In this document: in pieces, positions 17,332-25,724 of the stretch
Layout of the letters: each line of letters opens with the position of its first letter
Numbering within the stretch: position 1 is the first letter of the stretch
Assembly (NCBI RefSeq): GCF_022508225.1
Contig: NZ_JAETXJ010000003.1
Location: forward strand, 119,556 to 183,555
DNA length: 64,000 bases
From: Desulfovibrio sp. UIB00
GTDB taxonomy: Bacteria; Desulfobacterota; Desulfovibrionia; Desulfovibrionales; Desulfovibrionaceae
Direction: 5' to 3'
The notes under the pieces: model-generated
Told to the model about the DNA's origin: nothing
Seen by the model: the letters and a program-made list of their open reading frames with translations, nothing else
Database searches by the model: none
Program-made: the position numbers and the translations under genes

Positions 17332-18261
17332 TTATTGTTGGTAAAGTTTTTCCAGAATGGCGCGGCCGCCTCTGGCAAGAAGTGTTTCTGCAAGTTCAAG
17401 CCCCACCTGACGGGCCTTGGAGGTGTGGCCCCGCTGCGCCTCGCGCAGAATCAGGCTGCCATCAACCTCTGCCACCAAGCCTTCGAGTACGAAGGTCTCG
17501 TCATTTTCAAGGCGGGCATGCCCGGCAATGGGCACCTGACACCCACCCTCAAGCCCGGCAAGGAAGCCCCGTTCGGCTTCAACGCATACACGGGTGGGGG
17601 TGTCTTCGATCTCAGCAAGCAGGGCAAACAGATCGTAATCGTCTTCACGGCATTCAATGCCGATGGCGCCCTGGCCCACGGCGGGCAGAAATGTCTGCGG
17701 ATCAAGGGCGTGCATGTAGGGCGCGCTCAAGCCAAGGCGGTTCATACCTGCGGATGCAAGAATAATGGCGTCATACACGCCTTCACGCAGTTTGCGCAGG
17801 CGCGTATCCACATTGCCGCGCAGGCTTTCAATGCGCAGGTCAGGGCGCAGGGCCAGCAACTGGGCCTGACGCCGCAGGCTGCTGGTGCCAACGCATGCGC
17901 CCTGGGGCAGGGCCGCAAGGTCGGCATACTTGCACGAAAGCATGCAGTCTGTAGGCGCTTCGCGCTTGGGGATGCACCCCAATATGAGCCCGTCGGGCAG
18001 CTCCATGGGCACGTCCTTGATGCTGTGCACGGCAAGGTCGGCCCGGTTATCAAGCAGGGCTTCTTCAATTTCTTTTACAAAAAGGCCCTTGCCGCCCACT
18101 TGGGCCAGGGGAACATCCTGAATGATGTCTCCCTTGGTCTTGATGATGACAAGGTCAACGGCCAGTTCCGGGTCAAGCGACTGCAAACGGCTTTTAACGT
18201 GTTCTGCCTGCCAGAGGGCCAACTGACTGCCACGGGTAGCGATAACTAGGGATTTACGCAT
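17332..18261 (-). CDS. hemC: Porphobilinogen deaminase (hydroxymethylbilane synthase)
   Basis: 309 residues, the family length. It polymerises four porphobilinogens to hydroxymethylbilane in tetrapyrrole synthesis, which sulfate reducers need for sirohaem and haem. The start [21 protein letters not shown] is the standard N-terminus. The dipyrromethane-cofactor cysteine is in G-L-E-G-G-C-Q-V-P near residue 240, and the active-site stretch [20 protein letters not shown] (about 37-56) is present. It lies in the minus-strand run gmhA - fmdB-like - hemC - Lon-like, nine bases after the zinc-ribbon gene. Confidence 0.96.
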   Translation of the reverse strand: MRKSLVIATRGSQLALWQAEHVKSRLQSLDPELAVDLVIIKTKGDIIQDVPLAQVGGKGLFVKEIEEALLDNRADLAVHSIKDVPMELPDGLILGCIPKREAPTDCMLSCKYADLAALPQGACVGTSSLRRQAQLLALRPDLRIESLRGNVDTRLRKLREGVYDAIILASAGMNRLGLSAPYMHALDPQTFLPAVGQGAIGIECREDDYDLFALLAEIEDTPTRVCVEAERGFLAGLEGGCQVPIAGHARLENDETFVLEGLVAEVDGSLILREAQRGHTSKARQVGLELAETLLARGGRAILEKLYQQ

Positions 18262-18270
18262 GCCTGCCGC

Positions 18271-18504
18271 CTAATGTCCGCAGCTTGCGCAGTTGCCGCC
18301 AGAACATCCGGCGCAGCCGCCGCCACCGCCGGTCGAAGCCGCGTAATCGCCGCCTTCTGTGCCATTTTTGCGCCGGGCGCAGCAGGACATGAGCTTCTGG
18401 GTATCGTTGGAGCCGCAATACGGGCAAGTGGGCGGGGTTTCGTCAAACACCAGTTCTTCAAAATCCCGACCGCATTTCTGGCAAGAATACTCGTAGATGG
18501 GCAT
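18271..18504 (-). CDS. FmdB-family zinc-ribbon protein
   Basis: 77 residues. MPIYEYSCQKCGRDFEELVF and then CPYCGSNDTQKL is the standard FmdB/CxxC regulatory-protein ribbon with two CxxC knuckles. It ends in a Gly/Cys-rich tail (GGGGGCAGCSGGNCASCGH) with further cysteines. The function of the family is unsettled; regulation or metal handling is suggested. The frame is open to TTG at 18510, but ATG at 18504 gives the canonical N-terminus and has GAGG seven bases upstream. It starts two bases after the gmhA stop. Confidence 0.9.
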   Translation of the reverse strand: MPIYEYSCQKCGRDFEELVFDETPPTCPYCGSNDTQKLMSCCARRKNGTEGGDYAASTGGGGGCAGCSGGNCASCGH

Positions 18505-18506
18505 GG

Positions 18507-19145
18507 TCAAACCTCGGTTGTGTGTCGCCCTTGCAAATAGGGGGTCAGTGCGACAGCATTTTCAAAAAGATAATAATCCGTCAGTCGGCAAAACAGGTGC
18601 CCGGCTGCAAGGTGCAGTTCCTGAACCAGCGCGGGTTCAGCCTGCGGTGCTTCAAGCACCATGTCGCTGTACAGGGCCATTTCGCTGCCGTGCCCGCACA
18701 GGCACACGGCAAACTGCCCGCCGCGACGTGCCGCCTCAAGGGCGGCGATAATATTGGCGCTGCTGCCAGTGGAAAAAATCGCCACCAGCATGTCGCCTGG
18801 CCGCCCCAGGGCTTCAATCTGGCGCGAAAATACCTGGCTGAAATCAAGGTCGCTGCCAATGGCCGTCAACGAAGTCGCATCGGCAGACAGCGCCAGAGCG
18901 GGCAGGGCGGGCCTGTCCATAAAAAATCTGTTCACAAACTCGGCTGCCATGTGTTGGGCTAGTGCAGCGCTGCCGCCATTGCCGCAGAGCAGTATTTTGC
19001 CGCCGCCCGCAAGGCACCTGGCCGCGCGCAAGGCCGCCTGACGAAGAAAATCCGCCTGCGAGCGAAAAAAATCTTCGCGCAGGCGCGCGCCTTCGCTGGC
19101 ATGCTGTTCAATAATATCAAGGGCTGTATCGTGCATGGCGCTCAC
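18507..19145 (-). CDS. gmhA: Phosphoheptose isomerase (SIS domain)
   Basis: 212 residues. It converts sedoheptulose 7-phosphate to glycero-manno-heptose 7-phosphate for lipopolysaccharide core synthesis. The SIS fold is shown by G-G-G-K-I-L-L-C-G-N-G-G-S-A and by IFSTGSSANIIAALEAAR. A Glu in QHMAAEF and a Glu/His pair in VQELHLAAGH match the metal and catalytic positions of GmhA. The start could be GTG 19145 or ATG 19136; neither has a strong ribosome site. It is the first gene of the run leading to hemC and faces nadK across a gap of about 110 bp. Confidence 0.85.
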   Translation of the reverse strand: MSAMHDTALDIIEQHASEGARLREDFFRSQADFLRQAALRAARCLAGGGKILLCGNGGSAALAQHMAAEFVNRFFMDRPALPALALSADATSLTAIGSDLDFSQVFSRQIEALGRPGDMLVAIFSTGSSANIIAALEAARRGGQFAVCLCGHGSEMALYSDMVLEAPQAEPALVQELHLAAGHLFCRLTDYYLFENAVALTPYLQGRHTTEV

Positions 19146-19253
19146 AATTGCCGAAACGTGACATGGAAGCCTTCTTATTTAAGGCAAAGCCCTGCAACTG
19201 ACAAGCGCCCACAGGCTTGCGGTAACAGACTTGATAACGTAACTTGCGCAGGT

Positions 19254-20129
19254 ATGCAAAACGCAACAAGCCGACACATACTTCTGGTTTACAAGGCCCG
19301 GCACGAAAAGGCTGCGGCTCTTGCCCAAGAAGCCGCCCAGTGGCTGCGCCAAAAGGGGCATGACGTTACGGGTGTGATCTGCGCAGGCACGGACACCCCG
19401 GCCTACGCAGCGACGCCCCTTGACTTTGTGGTTGTTTTTGGCGGCGACGGCACCATGCTCGGCGTGGCCCGCCGCCTTGTGGGGCGCAACGTGCCTGTGC
19501 TGGGCATCAATTTTGGCCGGATCGGTTTTTTAACCGATGCCCAGCCGGAGCAGTGGCGCGAAAAACTCGAAGAATCCCTCACCGGCATGGAGCCCGTGCG
19601 CTCCTGTATGGCCTTGCAGTGGACGCTCACCCGCAAGGGCCAGCAGATTGCCAGCGGTTGCGCGGTCAACGATGTTGTTCTGAGCCGGGGGTCTTTGTCG
19701 CGGCTTGTATTGTTTGATGTCTATATTGCCGGCGAGCGCCTTGGCTCGCTGCGCGGCGATGGGATGATCATTGCCACGCCCGTGGGCAGCTCGGGCTACA
19801 GCGTTTCCGCTGGCGGCTCGCTGCTGCATCCTTCTATGGAAGCCGTGGCCATCACGCCCATCTGTCCATTCCTCAATACTATTTCGCCCATGGTGTTCCC
19901 CGGTGATACCGAGTGCCGGTTCCAGATTTTGCAGGGTTCCACAGATTGCTACCTTACTGTCGATGGGCAGGAAGGGCAACAGCTGGAGCTGGGCGACACC
20001 GTGACCGTCAACGGTCTGCCCGATGCCGTGCATTTTCTTGGCAAGGGAACAACTTTCTTTGAGCGTTTGCGTTCGCGCGGCTTTGCCCTGCAAGGCACTG
20101 AATGCATCAGGTGCGGGGAAAACGCATGA
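19254..20129 (+). CDS. nadK: NAD kinase
   Basis: 291 residues from ATG 19254. It phosphorylates NAD to NADP. The nucleotide-binding motif F-G-G-D-G-T-M-L-G (near 60-68), LGINFGRIGFLTD, and the later D-G-M-I-I-A-T-P-V-G-S-S-G-Y-S are diagnostic. The open frame extends back to 19101, but that would overlap gmhA and has no family similarity, so the internal ATG is used, although its AGG is very close. The stop overlaps the next gene as ATGA. Confidence 0.93.
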   Translation: MQNATSRHILLVYKARHEKAAALAQEAAQWLRQKGHDVTGVICAGTDTPAYAATPLDFVVVFGGDGTMLGVARRLVGRNVPVLGINFGRIGFLTDAQPEQWREKLEESLTGMEPVRSCMALQWTLTRKGQQIASGCAVNDVVLSRGSLSRLVLFDVYIAGERLGSLRGDGMIIATPVGSSGYSVSAGGSLLHPSMEAVAITPICPFLNTISPMVFPGDTECRFQILQGSTDCYLTVDGQEGQQLELGDTVTVNGLPDAVHFLGKGTTFFERLRSRGFALQGTECIRCGENA

Positions 20130-21868
20130 GCAACGCGATTTCTGTTAATTCGGTTCGCGAGTTTCATTTTGGGGAGAGTGTCCGCTTTGACGCATGGCTT
20201 TACAGCATGCTGATGGACAATAACATCGCCTATGGCATGAACCCCGACATTGTGGCCAGCCAGGAACAGATGGCCTTTATGGTCAGCCTTGCGCGCGACC
20301 AGGTGTATTTGCCCTGTTCTGACGACACGTTCAAACTGTTGTGCCAGCAGACCGCTCCCGAAGAACTTCGCCGCCAGTATAACCGCTCCTGGCGTATCAT
20401 CATGCGGCTCGTGCGCTCCTTTACGCCCGAAGGCCAGAAACGCAGGCGTATTTTGCAGTTTTGCCGCTTCCGCTTCAATCAGTATGTTGCCCAGCATACC
20501 CTGATTCCTTCGCGGCTGGTCAAGCGCATGACCGATCTTGTGCTCGCCCAGGGCAACCAGCTGGACGACCCCTGGCGGCAATTGCGCAGAATTTCCACCA
20601 AACGCCAGCTTGAAATGCTGGATGAAGCCCCGGTGCGCGACAATCTTGCCGCAGTGCCTGCTGATGCCGTGGCGGCCAATTCCATCGCCTCTGTCAGGCG
20701 CATGCTCAACTACGTGGAACTTTCGCGCCTGCTGTGCCTTTCGGCCATGTCCCGCCCGTGGGTGGACACGCCGCCAGATGCCGAAACAGTGCGTAAGGCC
20801 ATGGATACCGCGCGCGAAACCTGCGCCCACTTGCGGCACTATTTTGAGGCCAGCGCGGTCAGATCCGGCACGGTGCTCTTTTTGTGCGACGCTGACGGCG
20901 GCGTTGTGTTTGATCTGGCTGTTGCCAACAGCCTTATTCGCATGGGGCATAAGGTCATATTTGCGGTCAAATCAGGCTTTTTCTTTTATTCGCCCACATT
21001 GGAAGACATGGAGATTGACCCCTCCATCCGGCAGATGATCGGCGGCGGCACTGTGCAGCACGAGCCGCGCATGAGCAAGAACGAGCTGTTGCGACACCTG
21101 CGCGAATACCGCCTCATGGTTATTGGTGATGGAACGCGGGAACGGCTCAATCTATACAGGGTCTCGGTGACATTCTCCCGCGCGTGGAAGGAGGCCGACC
21201 TTATTCTGGGCAAGGGCTGGCGCGTGGCCGATGTGCTCATGGGCAGCAGCCACCAGTATACCCGGGATGTAGTCTGCTACTGGCAGGATGATCAGGGCTT
21301 TCACATCAAACTGCGCCAGCATGCCGAGAGAGCCCATAAATTCAGCGAGAACGACATTGCCGCCCAGTCGGCAAGCATCATCGCAGGCATGCGCGAGGCC
21401 CGCATGCAGGGCCGTACGGTCATGTTTTACAGTTGCGTGATCGGCAGCATCCCCGGCGAGACTGGTACCGCTACCGAGATCGTGCGCGCCTTTGTAGACA
21501 ATCTGCGTAAAAAAATGGATAATATCCTGATAATTAATCCTGCCGAGCATTTTATTGAAGGCATGGACGGCGACGATCTCATGTATATGTGGGAGCAGGT
21601 GCAGCGCAGCGGCTTTATTGATGTGTGGCGGTTTCAGACCGTTGAGGACATTGAGGAAAGCTTTGCCCTGCTTGGTCGCAAGGTGCCGCCGCAATGGTCG
21701 GGCAAGGATTCCACCTTTTCCACCGGCTGCACCAAGGAAATGCGTATCGCGCTGGACGTGCAGGCCAAAAACAGGGAAATGCAGATCATCGGCCCCGACC
21801 CGCAGCGGTTTTTCCGCAGGGGAGAGTACGGTGTGGGCAAATATTTCGACGCCAGCATCCCCCATTGA
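20126..21868 (+). CDS. DUF89 / ARMT1-like protein
   Basis: 580 residues. ATG at 20126 overlaps the nadK stop as ATGA and has GGGGAA six bases upstream. The N-terminal half is helical. Around residues 250-370 are features of the DUF89/ARMT1 fold: L-F-L-C-D-A-D-G-G-V-V-F-D-L, then VIGDGTRERLNL, then A-D-L-I-L-G-K-G. Members of this fold include metal-dependent phosphatases acting on damaged or reactive metabolites. Coupling to nadK suggests a metabolite-repair role in pyridine-nucleotide or sugar-phosphate metabolism, but this is inference. It is larger than typical single-domain DUF89 proteins. Confidence 0.65.
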   Translation: MSNAISVNSVREFHFGESVRFDAWLYSMLMDNNIAYGMNPDIVASQEQMAFMVSLARDQVYLPCSDDTFKLLCQQTAPEELRRQYNRSWRIIMRLVRSFTPEGQKRRRILQFCRFRFNQYVAQHTLIPSRLVKRMTDLVLAQGNQLDDPWRQLRRISTKRQLEMLDEAPVRDNLAAVPADAVAANSIASVRRMLNYVELSRLLCLSAMSRPWVDTPPDAETVRKAMDTARETCAHLRHYFEASAVRSGTVLFLCDADGGVVFDLAVANSLIRMGHKVIFAVKSGFFFYSPTLEDMEIDPSIRQMIGGGTVQHEPRMSKNELLRHLREYRLMVIGDGTRERLNLYRVSVTFSRAWKEADLILGKGWRVADVLMGSSHQYTRDVVCYWQDDQGFHIKLRQHAERAHKFSENDIAAQSASIIAGMREARMQGRTVMFYSCVIGSIPGETGTATEIVRAFVDNLRKKMDNILIINPAEHFIEGMDGDDLMYMWEQVQRSGFIDVWRFQTVEDIEESFALLGRKVPPQWSGKDSTFSTGCTKEMRIALDVQAKNREMQIIGPDPQRFFRRGEYGVGKYFDASIPH

Positions 21869-21886
21869 TGCTTTTGCGTCAAAATG

Positions 21887-21973
21887 GGCGGCGCAAGCCG
21901 CCGGATGCCAGGTTTAGCGGGCGCTTATGCGCAAAGCGGCGCTTTTGCCGCGCAACTACGGGGTGAACCCCGT
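21887..21973 (+). promoter_or_regulatory. Structured leader with four small hairpins upstream of gatB
   Basis: Four short perfect hairpins follow each other: GGCGGC-gcaa-GCCGCC (21887-21902), GCGC-ttat-GCGC (21921-21932), GCGGC-6 nt-GCCGC (21936-21951) and ACGGGG-tgaa-CCCCGT (21958-21973). The last ends one base before the gatB ribosome site TTGAGGGAG. None has a U-run, so they are not intrinsic terminators. They may be an RNA regulatory leader, or simply GC-rich spacer. Confidence 0.35.
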
Positions 21974-21992
21974 TGAGGGAGTAATCTGATCT

Positions 21993-23426
21993 ATGGCCGC
22001 CTATGAAGCCGTGATTGGCCTTGAAGTGCATGTGCAACTTGCCACGGCCTCCAAACTGTTCTGTTCCTGCCCCACGACCTTTGGGCAGCCCGCCAACGCC
22101 AATGTTTGCGAGGTGTGCTCCGGCATGCCCGGCGCTTTGCCCGTGCCCAACCGCCAGGCTGTCCACTTTGCGGCTCTGGTCGGCCTCGCCACCAATTGCG
22201 CCATAAATACGCGTTCCATTTTTGCCCGCAAAAACTATTTCTATCCTGATCTGCCCTCCGGGTATCAGATTTCGCAGTTCGAGCTCCCCATCTGCGAACA
22301 CGGGCATCTTGAAGTGGACGTGGACGGGCGGCGCAAGCGTGTGGGTATTACGCGTATCCACATGGAAAACGATGCTGGCAAGAACATTCATGCGCAGGGC
22401 GAAAACCTGAGCTATGTGGACCTCAACCGCGCGGGCACGCCTCTGGTTGAAATAGTTTCCGAGCCGGATATGCGTTCCGCCGCCGAGGCTGTGGCCTATC
22501 TTAAGGCTCTGTACAACATCGTGACCTATCTTGGCGTGTGCGATGGCAACATGGAAGAGGGCAGCTTCAGGTGCGACGCCAACGTCTCGTTGCGCCCTGT
22601 GGGAACCGAACCCTTCGGCACCCGCACCGAGCTGAAAAACCTCAACTCCTTCCGCAATGTGCAGCGCGCCATTGAGTACGAAATTGCCCGCCAGCAGGAT
22701 GTGCTGGACGACGGCGACAAGGTAGTGCAGGAAACCCGCCTGTATGATGCCGTCAAGAACACCACTGCCTCCATGCGGAGCAAGGAAGAAGCGCACGATT
22801 ACCGGTACTTCCCCGACCCGGACATTCTGCCCATAGATATTACGGAAGAAGAAATGACCCGCTGGCGCGCCGAAATGCCGGAGCTGCCCCAGGTTCGCGT
22901 TGCCCGTTTTGTGGCTATGGCGGGACTGCCCGAATCCGAGGCAGAAGTGCTGGTGCAGAGCAAGGGGCTGGCCGACTTTTTTGAAGCTGCCGCCGCCAAG
23001 GCCGACCCCAAGAAGGTTGCCAACTTTGTGCTTGGGCCGCTGCTGCGTGAATGCAACGCCCGTGGGCTTTCTGCCGCTGACCCCTCCGCCTGGGCCATGA
23101 AGCCCGAGGCTCTGGCCGAACTGGTACGGCTGGTTGACGGCGGCACCATCAGCGCCAAGATCGCCAACGATATTTTTGGTGACATCTTTGAGCAGGGCGT
23201 CATGCCTGAAGCCTACGTGAAGGAAAAAGGCCTCGTGCAGATTTCCGACACTTCGGCGCTCGAAGCCGCCGTGGATGAAGTCATTGCGGCCAATCCCGCT
23301 GAGGTGGAGGCCTATCGCGGCGGCAAGACCAAGTTGATCAGCTTCTTTGTGGGGCAGATCATGCGCGCCACCAAGGGCAAGGCCAATCCTGCTCTGGTGA
23401 ACGAACTGCTTGCCAAAAAACTGTAA
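21993..23426 (+). CDS. gatB: Aspartyl/glutamyl-tRNA(Asn/Gln) amidotransferase subunit B
   Basis: 477 residues, family length. It transfers ammonia to misacylated Asp-tRNA(Asn) or Glu-tRNA(Gln) as part of GatCAB. The N-terminus [20 protein letters not shown], the [12 protein letters not shown] cluster, [20 protein letters not shown] and the C-terminal YqeY-like domain ([14 protein letters not shown]) are characteristic. GAGGGAG is the ribosome site. GatA and GatC are not next to it in this window. A terminator follows 24 bases after the stop. Confidence 0.97.
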   Translation: MAAYEAVIGLEVHVQLATASKLFCSCPTTFGQPANANVCEVCSGMPGALPVPNRQAVHFAALVGLATNCAINTRSIFARKNYFYPDLPSGYQISQFELPICEHGHLEVDVDGRRKRVGITRIHMENDAGKNIHAQGENLSYVDLNRAGTPLVEIVSEPDMRSAAEAVAYLKALYNIVTYLGVCDGNMEEGSFRCDANVSLRPVGTEPFGTRTELKNLNSFRNVQRAIEYEIARQQDVLDDGDKVVQETRLYDAVKNTTASMRSKEEAHDYRYFPDPDILPIDITEEEMTRWRAEMPELPQVRVARFVAMAGLPESEAEVLVQSKGLADFFEAAAAKADPKKVANFVLGPLLRECNARGLSAADPSAWAMKPEALAELVRLVDGGTISAKIANDIFGDIFEQGVMPEAYVKEKGLVQISDTSALEAAVDEVIAANPAEVEAYRGGKTKLISFFVGQIMRATKGKANPALVNELLAKKL

Positions 23427-23450
23427 ACTCTCGTCAGTAAATAAACGCCC

Positions 23451-23490
23451 AAGCGGGGATTTCGGTCATGCCGGGATCCCCGCTTTTTTA
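23451..23490 (+). terminator. Rho-independent terminator of gatB
   Basis: A 10-bp stem AAGCGGGGAT / ATCCCCGCTT with a loop of about 15 nt, followed by TTTTTA. Confidence 0.85.
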
Positions 23491-23526
23491 TACTGTTCAA
23501 GACAGGTTGCATTTTGGATTTTTAAA

Positions 23527-23556
23527 CGCATAAGGGGCCTCGCGGCCCCTTATGCG
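23527..23556 (-). terminator. Hairpin ending the repeat-protein gene
   Basis: A perfect 13-bp stem CGCATAAGGGGCC / GGCCCCTTATGCG with a 4-nt loop lies 31 bases past the minus-strand stop; the minus-strand sequence after it is TTTAAAAA. The U-run is short, so it may be a weak or bidirectional terminator shared with gatB. Confidence 0.55.
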
Positions 23557-23587
23557 CTGATACTTCAGCACAGTATATGCGTAAAAA

Positions 23588-24541
23588 CTAGACGCTCAGG
23601 TTCAGGCCTGAAAGCATGGAAAGACTGCTGTTGGAATAGCTGCCGAAAGAATTGGTGGCGTTGCCCGAGCCGGACCACCATGCGGCCATGGATTCCACCT
23701 CTATGCGCTTGCGCAGGTCAGAGGGCGAAACCTGCAATGACTTGCGCGCATCATCAAGGCCGGAGAGAGCCTGAATCTGGCCGAACTTTTTTGCCAATGT
23801 CGGATTGTTGTCAAAAAACTTCTGTACGGCAGCTTTGGTGGCGGCATCGCTGCTTTCAACCACCAGGCTGCCATCGGACTTGGTTTGCAGGGTAAATTTT
23901 GCATCGCTGCTCACAGCAAGGCTGCTCATGCCGCTGTTCAGCGTCTGACCGAGTTTGGAATTGTCCAGCACTGCCTGAATGGCGGCCTTGTTGGCACTGT
24001 CCGTACTGCTGGCAGCGGTCAGCTTGCCGCTGCTGTCAACGGTCATTGCCACGGAAGTGCTGGAGCTGACGCCTGCAGCGGTTAGGGCCGTGCGCAGATC
24101 CTTGCCAATAGTCGTATTGCTCTTAAGCCAGTTCTGCACATTGGTCTGGTCTGTGGCATTGGCGCTGGTTGCAGTGAGGGAGCCGTCCGCACCTAAAGTG
24201 AATGTGACACTTGAAGGGTCGGTGACCCCAAGCTTGGACAGGCCATCCTTGACGGCGGTGTTGAACTCATTATTCAACTGCTCGCGATACTTGGTAATCT
24301 GGCTAAATGTAACGCGGCTGCCGCTTTCAAGGCCCATGGCGTCCATGGCGTACTTTGTAAGCTCCACCATGCTGGAAAGCTGGCTGGTTATGCTGTTGCC
24401 GCTGAGCATCTGGCTCAACGAACTTGAAGAACTTTTGGAACCCGAAGACGATGAGCTGCCGGAAGTGGAGGTACTCAGCTTCTGGTTCTGCCACTGGTAC
24501 AGCCCGCTTGTATAGCTGTTTACGCCCGATACGTTGCTCAT
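23588..24541 (-). CDS. Ser/Ala-rich protein with three internal repeats, unknown function
   Basis: 317 residues, not recognised. ATG at 24541 has GAGGAG five bases upstream; a GTG two codons earlier is less likely. The N-terminus is rich in Ser/Thr/Gly/Gln without a signal peptide. Residues about 100-255 consist of three diverged copies of a ~50-residue unit: a V-T-F-T-L / V-A-M-T-V / A-K-F-T-L strand, then D-G-S-L or S-G-K-L, then a Ser/Ala-rich turn, then a helix (QNWLKSN, QAVLDNS, QKFFDNN) ending in T-I/L-x-K. Low charge, high Ser/Thr and no cysteine suggest an exported or flagellum-related protein, but this is inference. It is divergent from phoH and ends in its own hairpin. Confidence 0.7.
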   Translation of the reverse strand: MSNVSGVNSYTSGLYQWQNQKLSTSTSGSSSSSGSKSSSSSLSQMLSGNSITSQLSSMVELTKYAMDAMGLESGSRVTFSQITKYREQLNNEFNTAVKDGLSKLGVTDPSSVTFTLGADGSLTATSANATDQTNVQNWLKSNTTIGKDLRTALTAAGVSSSTSVAMTVDSSGKLTAASSTDSANKAAIQAVLDNSKLGQTLNSGMSSLAVSSDAKFTLQTKSDGSLVVESSDAATKAAVQKFFDNNPTLAKKFGQIQALSGLDDARKSLQVSPSDLRKRIEVESMAAWWSGSGNATNSFGSYSNSSLSMLSGLNLSV

Positions 24542-24725
24542 GATCACTCCTCGGCAGTTTTTGCCCGATCTTGGGGCTTGGGGGTGCCGTATTGTTCACA
24601 TATGCATATTCCAGGCCAGCTCTATTTTACAGGTGAGGTCAGGCTGGGTCGGCCCGCCCATTAAAAATATACAGGTTCCGAATCCAGTAATGGACAGGCT
24701 AACTGAAATAGGCTAGAGAGCGGCT

Positions 24726-25724
24726 ATGGCAGTACATTCCTCCATGCTTGAGACAGTCGAATTCGACGATCCCGCCTTAGCCAATCAGCTATTTGGCCCT
24801 CACAATGCGCATCTTGAGCTGTTGGCCGCAGCCAGCGGAGCCTCCATAGGCAGCCGTGGCGCCAGCATTCTTATTGAAAGCCCAGACATGAACACCCGGC
24901 AGGTGCTGTGCAATGTTTTTGTGCAGTTGTACGAGCTGCTGCGCGGCGGATTGTCGCTGAGCCAGCAGGATATTGCCCGCAGTTACGAGATGCTGCGCGC
25001 GGATCCCGGCCTGAATCTGGAAAAGATTTTCAAGGATGCCGTTTTCGTCAACACCCCGCGCAAAACGGTCACTGCCCGCAATGTTGCCCAGCGCACCTAC
25101 CTTGATCTGCTGCGGCGCAATGAGCTTGTTTTTGCAGTTGGCCCGGCAGGTACGGGCAAAACCTATCTTGCTGTCGCCATGGCGCTTTCCATGTTTCAGC
25201 AGCACAAGGTCAAGCGCATTGTGCTGACGCGCCCAGCGGTGGAGGCGGGTGAACGCCTTGGCTTTTTGCCCGGCGATCTGGCCGACAAGGTCAATCCCTA
25301 TCTTCGCCCGCTCTATGACGCCCTGCACGACATGATGCCCCAGCCCAAGGTGGCGTCCATGCTTGAAGTGGGTTCCATTGAAGTTGCGCCCCTGGCCTTC
25401 ATGCGCGGGCGCACCCTTAACGATGCCTTTATTATTCTTGACGAAGCGCAGAACACCACGCAGGAACAGATGAAGATGTTCCTTACCCGCATGGGCTTTG
25501 GCTCGCGCATGGTTGTAACGGGCGACACCACCCAGATCGACCTGCCCTTGCAGCCCGGCGGTCAGCGTCCGCGCTCGGGCCTTATCCACGCGCTGAATAT
25601 CCTTGCCAAAGTTCCAACCATCGCAGTGCATCACTTCACCAAGGCCGACGTAGTGCGGCATCCCTTGGTGGGAGCAATCGTAAACGCCTATGATAATGCA
25701 GAAAAAAGCGGCACGTCCAGCTAG
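24726..25724 (+). CDS. ybeZ: PhoH-family ATPase
   Basis: 332 residues. The N-terminal ~110 residues are the KH-like part seen in YbeZ-type PhoH proteins. The helicase-like ATPase has Walker A G-P-A-G-T-G-K-T (near 140), V-L-T-R-P-A-V-E-A-G-E and Walker B F-I-I-L-D-E-A-Q-N, then V-T-G-D-T-T-Q-I-D-L. YbeZ works with YbeY in RNA metabolism. The gene starts a cluster phoH - pgpH - ybeY found in many bacteria; it overlaps the next gene by 35 bp. The ribosome site (GAGAG) is modest. Confidence 0.93.
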   Translation: MAVHSSMLETVEFDDPALANQLFGPHNAHLELLAAASGASIGSRGASILIESPDMNTRQVLCNVFVQLYELLRGGLSLSQQDIARSYEMLRADPGLNLEKIFKDAVFVNTPRKTVTARNVAQRTYLDLLRRNELVFAVGPAGTGKTYLAVAMALSMFQQHKVKRIVLTRPAVEAGERLGFLPGDLADKVNPYLRPLYDALHDMMPQPKVASMLEVGSIEVAPLAFMRGRTLNDAFIILDEAQNTTQEQMKMFLTRMGFGSRMVVTGDTTQIDLPLQPGGQRPRSGLIHALNILAKVPTIAVHHFTKADVVRHPLVGAIVNAYDNAEKSGTSS

